From NCBI GenBank assembly GCA_037903355.1, contig JBAJFE010000037.1:496001-560000 (forward strand): 64,000 nucleotides of DNA, given 5' to 3'. This DNA is from Trichuris trichiura (Eukaryota; Nematoda; Enoplea; Trichinellida; Trichuridae). The translations under genes and the position numbers were made by a program. Of the stretch, positions 47,886-58,297 are shown piece by piece; position 1 is the stretch's first letter, and each line of letters starts with the position of its first letter. The notes beneath the pieces are model-generated. The model was not told the DNA's origin. It saw only the letters and a list, made by a program, of their open reading frames with translations, and ran no database searches.

Positions 47886-50800
47886 ATGGCCGCTCTCCGT
47901 CTACTGTTTCTCTGTGCCTTCGTCTATTTGGCTATGATTGATGCGGACGATTATACGGATGAGTTAATAGTAAGTTTCTTTCTTGTTGAGGTGACTTGCG
48001 AGCGTACAGTTTCGACAGTCCCTTTCTGCTGTACTTGCAATTAAGAAGACCGCATCTTTGTCAAAGTAAATGTACACTTCGCATAGCAAAGGCGGTTCCC
48101 TAGTCGTAAAAGCTTCATATCTAATTCTACCCATTTGTAGCAGCACTGAAGTCTCGAAACCAAGCGAAACGTTTAATCAAGTGACTAAGCAGAAAAATTA
48201 GTGATAATGCTAAGCATTGAGCAGCTGAGACCGCCACTACGCACTAAGCGCATATTGTTTTCTTCGCTCGGCCTGCTTGTGCTTTCATTCAGTCCTGAGG
48301 ATATAGCGAGAACTTCAACGTACAAGTTTAGACCGCTTTTTTAAGGAATTGTCAGGGCGTTATTTGTTGTTAAGAGGAAATGCAAAATTACAAAAGGGCT
48401 TTTAGTGTTCTGCTTTGCCTGCTTTTTGTCATAGCCGCTTGAACGAGACACTTGCTCATGCAGTTCAATTGTTCTGGAAATTACGCTCAGTGTTAAAGCC
48501 GCTGCAGTTCCAAGCACACTGAACTTTCCGCTGCCTTTTATCTCGACCAATACATGTGCTAGTAATGTAGGTTGAAAGGAAACAACAAGGCCAAAGAAAG
48601 TAGCAGATTGTTTCACCTAGGTTCCAGATTAAATTATTAAACGCTCTGACAGTGGAGAACGAAGTACGAATATTGTGTGCGCAGTGTCTCTCTGCATCTG
48701 AGCTGCAGCGCTTACCGTTGAGAACAGGAAAGGAGTTACTTTTAGTAGACCCCAAACAACAGACAGAATTAAAAGTCTATTACTTCACTGATTGGCAGTT
48801 GTATTGAGTACACTTACTATGTAGGAGAATACAGACCGTCTGTTCAGCAAGCGAAAACAGAAAGCACTAGAACACGGCAATGAAAGTCTTGCTCAAGTGG
48901 ATTTAGGAAGGTGTGGACAGTTCTAGTAGTTTTTGAACAGAGGACAGCTTCTTTAGTTAACGCTTATCAGAGAGACTAGCCCACAACATTCCTAGAGACA
49001 TAGTTACTGAGGTTTGTTATTCCTACGAGCAGGTGTCCAAGTATGACAAGACTACTCTTTATTGGAATTAACTGTCGAGCAAACATTTATCTCAGCAGAA
49101 GAAAGACAGGCTAAGGGACATCGCGTGTCGCAGAACAAAATCACATTAATGACTTTAATAAGTGCTCCTGCTGACGCTAAATTTAAATCTTTATTTGTCC
49201 ATCATTACGAGCGTCGCAGAGCTCGTAATGATGTACAAATTGGTTACTTGGTTTGCTGCGCTTCTATCGTAACGATTGGAATGCCAACCTTATTTGTTCT
49301 GACTACATGGGCAAGTATGCCAGTCGGACGGTATTGCAGAAGAAACAACCTACAAATTGTAAACGCCTTATAATCACTGACAAGTGCACTGGTCATCCGC
49401 TAAGTCTAATGATGTGCGGCAAAAACATCCACGTTGAATGTGACTTCCCCACTGCAAACCTGTGGTCAAGCCCTAATAGCTACAACCAAAACCATTTATA
49501 CGCGAAACGCACTGACATTTATTGTTAGCATCATTGCCAAAAGAGGAGGCTCGAGTGCATTCCTGGTTGAGATCTGGAAACACTGCAACTTAAGACAGGC
49601 AACTATTAACACTGGAGATGCTGCTGATAGGCCAACAGTGTCAATGACAATGGCAACTAGAAGCTTCGAAACCATCGTGTATAAATGAAGGACAGTGGCA
49701 TTGGCAAAAGAAGCAGGATTCGCGCGCAGGTTGACTAAGAGAACATTGAAGCGGTTTTACAGTTCCATAAAGAAGAACAAGCAGAAAAACTTTTACATAA
49801 CTACAGGAACAGCGAGAAAAATTGAAGCGGAGTACAAGAGCGAACCGCCAAAAAGTGAAGCTGTGCTAAAAGTGAGAGTGAAAAATTTGTAAGACTTACA
49901 TATGATCAAAAATGTCGCGGAGGTTGAGGTACAACACGTTCCTAACCTCGAAAGGGAATGAAAGTTTAGAGCTTCAAAGTCAAGCTAGCTTTAGAGTTTA
50001 GAGCTAATAGTAATATTATAATGCAATATAACATAATATAATATTATGCAATAAGAAAAGTAACAACAGTAATAATTTTATTATTATGACTACCACTACT
50101 ACTACTGCTACTGATTTATCGCGGATGTCTACCACTACTTGTCAACATTTATATGACTTGCTGACATCAAATAATGATAAACTAGTATAGCAGGGGCATT
50201 TCAGATTTTCAGAAAAGACGGAACTAATAATATTTATAGATAAAATTCTTAGGATAAGACAGCTATGGAACAGCAGTCTTCGTCATCTTCTGAGGTGGCA
50301 TAGTTAATCTAAAAGGACAATAGCACTCCAACGGATTTAAGGATAAGCTTGGGCTCGTCCTGACGCACTGCAGCGCCAAGCTTGTCCTGAAAGCGTCGTC
50401 CCAGCTGGAAAGCAAATTAACGGCACGTATCCGTAAATAAGTTACAAAAGTTAAACTGACGGAAGCTTACATAATAGTCTCAAATGCGTTGGATTCAAGA
50501 AAGCATAGAACTCAGTTACAAGTTCAGCTTTTTTCACAAACTTTAAAACTACATGAAAAGTACTACGAGCAGTATTTTATTTAGGATTTTTCTTACAAGC
50601 TCTGCAAGAAGACAAAATGCAAAACCGAGAGGGCCAAGTACAAGAAGGAGTGCAAATTGAACCAAAAATTGAACAACATTTTGAATCAAGACCTATCCAG
50701 CAAATGTCGCATCTTGCATGAGAAAGTCTGGGTATTCTGCCTGATGCCATGTATTCAGGTGTAAGTATTAACTTCGCATTCTTTCTAAGAGCGGTACCAA

Positions 50801-52996
50801 TAAGGTAAAACTCATGTGAAAAACTGATTGCATTTATTTATGCCTATATGTGCCAACGAAAATGTGGTTTCTTGGTACGGGAACGTAAGTTTTCATAATG
50901 TAAAGCTTTATTACGGAGTAGGTTCCCGTTTAATGCGCGCTAACTCCGGAGCTTTCGGGTCAACCGAGACCCGTCTTCAGCGGACAGACACAATTTTATT
51001 AAAAACCACCAACAGAGAACTTTAACACACCCGCTTTAAACCACAGAAACGACAGAAGGCTGAAGTCACGCGCACAATTTATATGCCTCATTTAGAACCG
51101 CTGAAGACGGGTCTCGGTTGACCCGAAGGCTCCGGAGTTAGCACGCATTAAATGGGAACCTACTCCGTAATAAAGCTTTACATTATATGTGCCAACTACG
51201 TTCTCAGAGATGAAATATTTGATTCCAGTTAACGGATATATGAGTTTTATGTTCAATGCACGCTAGTCCTGCCTGACCCACAGGCAAACGGTTCAAAAGT
51301 GACCGATGTGCTCCGAACGGTCAAACTTCTAAAACATATCCGCGCCAGACTGATGTTTCATAGTTGATCTTCGGTTCACTGTTTTGGCGTATCTGTAACT
51401 TCAAAATGCCCTACCAGCAAATGTCTTCACGATATTTAATCGTTCTGCACTTAATCTTTAACAATTCGCTCATCCATTCGCTGGTAGGGCATTTTGAAGT
51501 TTACTTGCAGATACACCAAAACAGGCCAAAGCCGTGAACCAATGATCGACTATGAAACAACGGAAACCTGTTAAAAGACACTCAGTTTTCCAAGACTAGT
51601 ATTGTAGGATTCTGTTCACGGAGTATCCCATTGAGCTGACATTAAATATAGACCAGAGTTTCCAAATCTTTTCTAGACTCACCTTCAACAGAGAAAACAA
51701 CATGTTTTCCGTTCTCCGCCGAAAGTGAACTCAGAAATGACCTGAAAGTTCCGGGATAGACTTACCATTTGTTCAACAGAAGTTTATCGTAAATAAATTG
51801 TATAAGATCAAAACTCACGGAACAAAGTGTTATGAAGCGTTAAGTATTTAAATTTTGTAAAGATATACAATTATTCAATTCTCTGTCTAAGAGACGTAAG
51901 AAAAGAATAATGAAACTACTTCAAGACGCTGCAGAGCGTCAAATGTTCATGAAGCGTAAGTCACCATTTCCTGCTCACCGTTGGAAGGTAAGTGGCAATG
52001 TCTGGCACCAACATGGCATTCTTTGGACGAGCACAAGTTAAAGTGAACGCATTGCATTTCCCTGTTAAACAACAAGCTTTTAAGAAACTTCAACTTTTCT
52101 GAATGAACCATGAGTTACAACTGTAAAATGAAGCAAATGTTCGTCGGCTCAATTCAAACTGAGCAGAATGAGATACATGAACTCCGTGTGATTGGTGTCA
52201 AAATACAGTACAAAAACGGGTTAATACGGTAAATAAAGTTTTTTCAAAAAGAAAATCAGAAAACCCGTTACGAAGTAGAAGAAGAGAGAAAAAAGAAAAA
52301 AACAAAATACAGTAATGTTTTCTATATTTTAAATCTGATGCTGAAGAAAAGGCTGGCGGGGTACTGAGAGCCATTTGGCGGCAATTCTTTAGGAATTAAA
52401 ATAGGAACTGATCCGAAGATATATTTACAGTTACTTGCATGCAGTACGCAACAATAGCCTGTTGAAGGATTAGTGAATGCATTTTTTAAGACAAATAAAA
52501 AGCTGTTCATAAACTTCATACTCTACACTCTTTCATTCTTGCGCCTGTTAAGCTGCTTCCAGTTATTTTCCATCCTTTTTCAGCGCTGATGACGAGTCAA
52601 ACCTGGACCCGAAAACCGCGGCAATAAAAATTTTAAACGTTACAACTGGACTTCTTTCGTAACAATCACACCGTGTACAACCATTCGTACGGTCTTAAAA
52701 ATAAATATGGGGAAAAGCTAAACTAAACCCACTAAAACGAGCAACACAAAAACAAACAGATCACCATCCGTACATGAAATTTTACGTTGCCAAGCTTTTC
52801 TTTATTAAGCGAAAGTTGAAATGCTATATCACGGTAGCTTTTAACGCTTTAACGCAAAATACGTTTTAACAGGTACTTTGACGAACCAAACCAGACGCAG
52901 TTGAAAATGAAGCTTACGGAGGAGAAAAGACAGAAAAGCATGAAGAAGTTGACATCTCAATTGAAGAATATCAAAAGATCTATCCGCTTCAAGTAG
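47886..52996 (+). CDS. Small secreted six-cysteine protein 1 (novel family)
   Basis: Three exons: 47886-47969, 50585-50760 and 52873-52996, GT-AG, phases 0 and 2, 384 nt (127 aa). Exon 1 is a signal peptide (MAALRLLFLCAFVYLAM, then an acidic stretch DADDYTDEL). Exon 2 holds all mature cysteines in the order C-x4-C-x10-C-x17-C-x10-C-x3-C, beginning YKLCKKTKCKTERAKYKKEC and ending VFCLMPC. Exon 3 is very basic (KLTEEKRQKSMKKLTSQLKN, ending SIRFK-stop). It is paralogous to the gene at 58298-62283, with the same exon layout, phases and cysteine spacing. The pattern and small size suggest a disulfide-stabilised excreted/secreted protein. I know no family with this exact pattern. Its introns (2.6 and 2.1 kb) contain a transposase fossil and two foldback elements. 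Confidence 0.75.
49060..49690 (+). pseudogene. Broken pogo/Tigger-type transposase in intron 1 of the six-cysteine gene
   Basis: Fragments in changing frames follow the order of a DDE transposase of the pogo/Tigger group: NKITLMTLISA, RLIITDKCTGHPLSLMM (family: LLxLDNAxGHP), NIHVE, and then QALIATTKTIYTRNALTFIV (family: DQGVIATFKxxYLRR), then FLVEIWKHCNLRQATINTGD. At least two frame changes are visible and the first catalytic Asp context is altered, so it is dead. It has the same orientation as the host gene. It may be the source group of the family D MITEs. Confidence 0.7.
50895..51187. mobile_element. Foldback element, family C, in intron 2 of six-cysteine gene 1
   Basis: Inverted arms of about 90 bp, from AATGTAAAGCTTTATTACGG inward, with few mismatches. 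The inner part includes CTCCGGAGCTTTCGGGTC and GACCCGTCTTCAGCGG. The middle (about 110 bp) is unrelated AT-rich DNA. ATATGTGCCAAC occurs as a direct repeat at 50846 and 51186, near both ends. Confidence 0.85.
51355..51557. mobile_element. Foldback element, family A, most complete copy
   Basis: Terminal repeats start GTTTCATAGTTGATC on the left and end GATCGACTATGAAAC on the right. Each continues through GGTTCAC, TTTTGG and AACTTCAAAATGCCCTACC. The element is 203 bp and the centre is shortened. It defines the ends of family A. Confidence 0.85.
52215..52630. repeat. Degenerate element related to the 1.0 kb MITE
   Basis: ACCCGTTACGAAGTAGAAG followed by AGAGAAAAAAGAAAAA resembles the right flank of the 974-1136 element. 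CAGCGCTGATGACGAG near 52565 resembles its centre. The boundaries are unclear and the relation is tentative. Confidence 0.35.
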
Positions 52997-53347
52997 CTAA
53001 ATTAATTTTAGCGCCGCGAAGAATCAGACGCTAAAAAATGTCTGAGGATTCTGCTACATAATTCGCTGAAAGATGTAGAAAGACATAAAATTGCAATTAT
53101 TAGTAAAATTTTCACACATATTCATGGAACACCTCAACAGAATATGTGTATATAGCTGAGAGAAGCATAAGAATAACAAACTGGTTCATTGACATTCAAA
53201 CTTTGATGCTAAATAAAACTAGGACTCTATTTCGGTCAAACCAGAATACCCCATCAGACAGATTGAAACCAATGAGATTGCCACGCCCGGAGCGAAAAGG
53301 AAAATTCGAGCAACAGGTCGCGTTACAAAAACAGGAAGAAGCAAAAT

Positions 53348-53348
<1 letters not shown>

Positions 53349-53446
<98 letters not shown>
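53349..53446 (+). repeat. AAT trinucleotide microsatellite
   Basis: About 33 uninterrupted AAT units immediately before the BEL/Pao remnant. The poly-Asn open frame across it is an artefact. Confidence 0.97.
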
Positions 53447-53479
53447 TTTCCTTCAGAAAGTGAGTGCATTGACGTCCAA

Positions 53480-56290
53480 CGAAGAGAATGATGAATTAGT
53501 TTACCGACTACCTCTCCTTCTCCCTTTGATGTATCGAAACCCTCATTGTGCCCTCAATTCATTCCTCCCTTAAACTTTGTGCAGTTCGTTCCCTGAGGTA
53601 TTTTTTTCTCTCAGCTACCTTTCGCAGTTGCTGCTTGCGCTGTACTTTTCTGACAGTAAACAATTCCGAATAGACGTTTAGTCTTCTCCGGGCTGAATTC
53701 CAAGCGCAGTGAACTCACAGTCCACTGTGAAAACGTTTCATATAACGCATCAGTGGAACTACAAGTCGCTACAAAAACCTGATGCGCGCATTATCAGCGA
53801 CTGATGATCTCTTGCCGCAAGAAGATTGAAATGATCTTAACTGATCAGGAATCTCTGCGTGTGTTCATGGCTCTGCTTCGACGTGCACAGGAGGCGCTTG
53901 AATGTTCAAATAAGTTTAACTATGAGTTGCCGGATTAGTTGAAGACAAAAGAGGCGGAGGCAAAACTGGATAAACAGTTGAATTACGTGCAGAAGGTGGA
54001 AGAAATAGCGGAAGCCCTTGAGGCGTATAAACAATCCTGAGGGAACAAAGGATCATCAGTCGTGTCACAACAAGGAGATGACAATGACGGCTGTTCGGTG
54101 GGTTCGATGGACGCCGCTAACTACGACTCTGCAGTTACTACTAATGCAGAAATCTAAGGCGCAAGCAGAGGCAACTTCTTGAACTCTGAAATGATACAAG
54201 ACACTGATTTGGACAGTTACAAGTTCAGAGTAAAAGAATGGCGGATGCTCCGGATCAATAGATTGATGAATACGTGACTGGTCGCGCCATACCGAACGTC
54301 AGATATAACGACAGCTGCCGCAGCAGTACCACTCGAGCAGAACTAGATTCATACGACGAAACAACAGCTAATGGCTTGCTTGGATAGACCTATTCAAGGT
54401 CCTGGTCCATGATACCGCAACGTCTCCAGGTGAAAAATTAGCAACTCTTCGCAACAGTCTGAAAACAGGCCTTTGCGATCTTGTCTGGAAGGAGGGAGGA
54501 GAAGGCGCTTCGAAGTCTAAAAGCTAGTTGTGGTCGACGAGACGTCATTTGAGCGACCCATTTGCAAACGCTGTGTAAACTGGATCCCAGTCAGAACCCT
54601 AGCCAAATGCTACGCTTCGCCGAAACGGTCCGAATCCCTTACATCGACTTTGGCCGCACTGCGAAACAGATAATGCAGACCATTTAGTAGCAAAATTTTC
54701 GATCCAGGATAGGATCCAGCAGGGCATGAAACATACCAACGTAACAGCGAACCGCTTAATCTATTTATGTTCAGCCGTTGGTTATGCAGCCTCGCAGCAG
54801 TTTATCAAAAGGCATATGAACAATCATCAAACATTATGAAAGAAGTCCCAGAAAAGAACAACTTGAATCAAGCCAAAAGTCATACGATGACCGTTCGAAA
54901 AAATAGAGATAAGCGAAAATGCTACTGCTGAATGCCTATATATGGACTTCAAGAAGCTGAAAGTCAATCAACGACGGCAACAGATCAAGAAGAAAAAATT
55001 TGTTTCTCCCGCCTGGAAGACCAGTACCGATCGACAGAATGTCAATATTTAAAGTTAAGCGGTATAAATGGCTGTCAGAGTGCACACCATCCATTGCTAC
55101 ACCGTCACCAGAAACACAACAAGAAAGGAACTCCAGCGTCAGTTCTGATTCTCTAAGCCTGGACAGGTAGCACTTGGGGTCGTAGCGGTCTACGTGATAG
55201 ATTCGAAGAAGAGCAGGATACCAGTTAAACTTTTCTTGACGAAGGCAGCGACAAAACATTCACTCGTGAAAGGTTGCTGAACAAACTGCAACTTCATCAT
55301 GCTGATACAAAACAGAGGCCTCTCACGACCCTCGGATTTGGTGGTGTTAAGCGCTGGTTTAATTCGTACTCGGTGAAAAGTTAGAAAACAGAGCGCGATT
55401 TGGCGTCTTACGTAACACAGCTCTAGCTCTTTGCGACCCGGTGCATACAGATTGCTGACTGAAAGTTACGCATCGCTGGAAACATTTGGCCGATTTGCCT
55501 TTGGCGGAATCAAAAGGTCAAAATGATAACTTACTAGGGCTAGACCAAGCTGGTCCTATGTTGGCAACGGAATCGCGACAAGGAGACAAGGACGAACCCA
55601 TCGCTATGAACACGGTTCTAGGTCGAGTAGCGAGGAAAGTGACCAGCGCCGGACATAGATAAACGCACGAACAAATTTGGCAGTGAACGATGCAGACGAA
55701 GATCTGGTGCATCAGTTTCGACAATTCCGCTAAAAGGAAGCATTTAGGACCTAGGGCAAGAGCCACCAAAAAACTGGCTGCAGAAGACGAAAGAACGAAA
55801 CAGATCGTTGGATCAGGAACTAGAAAGTTGGAGGTAGGGTTCGCAGTGCTGCTGCCTTGGCGCACAGGCAAACCAAACATCCCAAATAACCGCCCCCTAG
55901 CGGAATCCCGGTTGCAATCCTTACTATGTCGCTTTGAAAACGACTCAGTATACACGACAGGCTATAAGAAAGCTATAAACAACTACATGTCGTCATGCTG
56001 CGCGCATGAAGTTACGGATGAAAATGAGCTCAACGTTTAAGAATAGTACTTCTTGCAACATCACGGCGTGAGAAAAAAATCCTTGAGTACTCAGAAGCAG
56101 AGAATTGTCTTTGACTCTTCTGCCTCCTACTACGGCAGAAGTATCAGTCCTCTCTCACTGCGCCCTTTATTCGTTTCTCCCTTAAATTTCGCGCTATTCC
56201 TTCTCTGAAGTCTTTCTTTCTCTCAGCTAACTTTCGCAGTTGTTGCTTGCAATGTAGTTTTCTGACAGTAAAGGATTCCGCACAAACAAC
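53480..56290 (+). mobile_element. Gutted BEL/Pao LTR retrotransposon
   Basis: Direct repeats near 53510-53685 and 56125-56290 share CTCTCAGCTA, TTTCGCAGTTG, TGCTTGC and TTTTCTGACAGTAAA in the same order and look like diverged LTRs. Between them, stop- and frameshift-ridden frames keep BEL/Pao landmarks. These are a gag coiled segment (LRVFMALLRRAQEAL), a zinc-knuckle region with GINGCQSAHHPLLHR near 55070-55105, and then a protease-like stretch across a frameshift (about 55210-55380). Last is a pre-RT segment (LLGLDQAGPML). No reverse transcriptase, RNase H or integrase is seen, so the pol region is deleted. The outer ends are uncertain. Confidence 0.75.
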
Positions 56291-56329
56291 AACAACAACA
56301 ATAATAATAATAACAATAATATTAATAAT

Positions 56330-56790
56330 ATGGCTGTAAAATCTTCTACGGCTTTTCCCGTTTATTTTGTCAGTACTGGTATCTGTAATTGAACAAAACA
56401 GCTGCTCTACCAACGGATGGATGAGCCGTTATTAAGGAAATTGTACAGGTATCAATGCACTCAACTTTTGATTTCAAAGCTTTCGGAACGCTCTACTTCG
56501 GTCGTCAGTGAGATGGAGGAATCCTCCATCTGGAGTCGAGTGAGATGGAGGAGTCCTCCGTCCGTCCTCCATCTCACTGACGACCGAAGTAGAGCGTTCA
56601 GAAAGCTTTGAAATTAAAAGTTGAGTGCATTGATACCTGTAAAATGTTTCTTAATAACGGCTCGTCCACCCGTTGCAAGAGCAGTTGTTTCGTTCAATTA
56701 CAGATACCAGTACAGACAAAATAAACGGGAAAAGCGGTAGAAGACCTTACAACCATGAAACAACAGCACGTTACAAAGCATCCTGTTTTC

Positions 56791-56793
<3 letters not shown>
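56330..56793. mobile_element. Family B foldback element, long hairpin copy
   Basis: About 460 bp, nearly all inverted repeat. The left arm has CTACGGCTTTTCCCG, CTACCAACGGATGG and CGCTCTACTTCGGTCGTCAG. The right arm has the mirror order. The centre holds direct repeats of GTGAGATGGAGGA. The right end continues to the family terminus (GTTACAAAGCATCCTGTTTT), while the left end is cut by an imperfect AAC/AAT tract at 56289-56330. Confidence 0.85.
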
Positions 56794-56875
<82 letters not shown>

Positions 56876-56876
56876 T
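56794..56876 (+). repeat. AAT trinucleotide microsatellite
   Basis: About 28 AAT units directly abutting the end of the family B element. The poly-Leu, poly-Ile and poly-Asn frames across it are artefacts. Confidence 0.97.
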
Positions 56877-56944
56877 TTTGGAACTTTTCGTGTCGTTTTT
56901 TCTTGCGCATTCTTGGTTTCTGAAATTAATCAAAGCAAACGCTC

Positions 56945-57985
56945 TAGAACAATGTTGTCCGTTCAGAACTTCGGGGACTAACCCTATCCCGTCTTAGCAA
57001 AGAACACCTCCGCGGTTGTAGAACATCGCTTTCAGTACTCACCCAATCTAAACCCAAAAAAGTTATTCTTCGTGAGAACCAATCCCGTCTACGACAAATA
57101 AAAGAGTCGCTGTTTATACCCAATAATGTATCCATTAATCACGACAACGGGGTAGAGGCCAACTCGATAAGGACAGCCCTTATCAGTAAAACCGAATGGT
57201 TGTCGCACAGCGTCTGACGCTCCTACCACACCTTTAAATAACCTGTCCTACGCAGCCGCTTAGAAATTTGCTATTTCTGTCACATGCGCGATTTTGTTCG
57301 CAGAAAGAAATGTGCACAAAATATTGGAGCTGCTAAGCGAAGTGAACATGCATTCCATTTTTCGGCAGCAAAAGTTACTTTTTACATACAATCGATAGAT
57401 CAAAGTGTAACTTTTCCACTCGAAACTTGTCAAGGTGAACATTCAAAATGCTTGCTAACGCTATTTGTGGATCAAGTATTGAAACCGCGGAAGAATTTTT
57501 GGAAAACGCGCAACGCAAGAACGGTTAATGATTAATAACCTCACAGGCACATGGAATGATCTATCCAGGCGGTCCCTGCATCCTGCTTAGAAAACTTTTC
57601 GCAGACTTAACCAGTGTGGTTCATAACCAAGTAGGAGAAATACTGAAAACTGCGCTCAGGCAAGAAGCCAACTTAGACTTGCGGAAATAGAAATCATGAC
57701 GTTTAAAGATGTTCCGAATTTCTAAGCGAGACAAAAGCTTGCTGTTGCAGGCAAGTTGAAAAGCCGGGAAGAACAGGATGAACTCAAGAGCACGAAGCCC
57801 TTCAGGTACAGCTTAACACTGCTAAGTGAAAATTCGTTAAACTGCGTACCTGAAGAACGAATGACTATGAAAGGTCAGATAATAATAGATCAAATACTGA
57901 GTCACAAACGCTTGAACTGGGTGAACAATTCATTATTCCAGTACAACGTTTTTATCAGAAACAATAAACGCTGTTCGCTCTAAGT
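56945..57985 (+). other. Coding-like remnants without a start codon
   Basis: About 97 open codons without an ATG (56950-57230) contain LSKEHLRGCRTSLSVLTQSK and ALISKTEWLSHSV. Further pieces lie at 57.30-57.54 kb and around 57.55-57.98 kb (VVHNQVGEILKTALRQEANL; GKLKSREEQDELK). They change frame and have no clear splice links. They look like an eroded retroelement or host pseudogene. I recognise none with certainty. Confidence 0.3.
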
Positions 57986-58252
57986 AGACTGCTTGCAACT
58001 ATTCGTTTAGATTTTATTTTTCTTCTGTTTATCACAGGCAGTAAAATAAACGGTTTTTACAGCCTCTGAAAAACAGTACAGAAGGTCAAACAAGGACTGT
58101 TCCTTTGCGAACGCTTTGAAAGCTTATAACCCTCGCTAAACCAGAGTGCATCGTCACTGATTTCGCATTTATTCTATCAGTGTATGAACAGCCGAACTCA
58201 TTACTTAAAACGTGGCGTCAATTAAACGCGGGGGAGGTGGGCTAAGCATATC

Positions 58253-58297
58253 ATATAAACATGCGGCTCATATGTGATTTAAAGCAGACCATTGGCG
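58253..58297 (+). promoter_or_regulatory. TATA promoter of six-cysteine gene 2
   Basis: ATATAAAC at 58253-58260, 45 bases before the ATG at 58298. In paralog 1 the equivalent ATATAAG is 44 bases before its ATG, so the spacing is conserved. Confidence 0.55.

Noticed and set aside
50895..51187. Family C core as a functional hammerhead ribozyme
   Set aside because: CTGAAGA and a helix II are visible, but the bases after the helix are AAA rather than GAA in register, and I could not draw helices I and III. It stays a hypothesis in the core-motif finding.
53146..53463. 105-codon frame with a long poly-Asn run
   Set aside because: It is the AAT microsatellite read in one frame; the same holds for the poly-Leu, poly-Ile and poly-Asn frames at 56694-56997.
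54932..56040. Open frames of 74-145 codons on both strands inside the retroelement
   Set aside because: They are pieces or antisense shadows of the decayed BEL/Pao gag-protease region, not genes.
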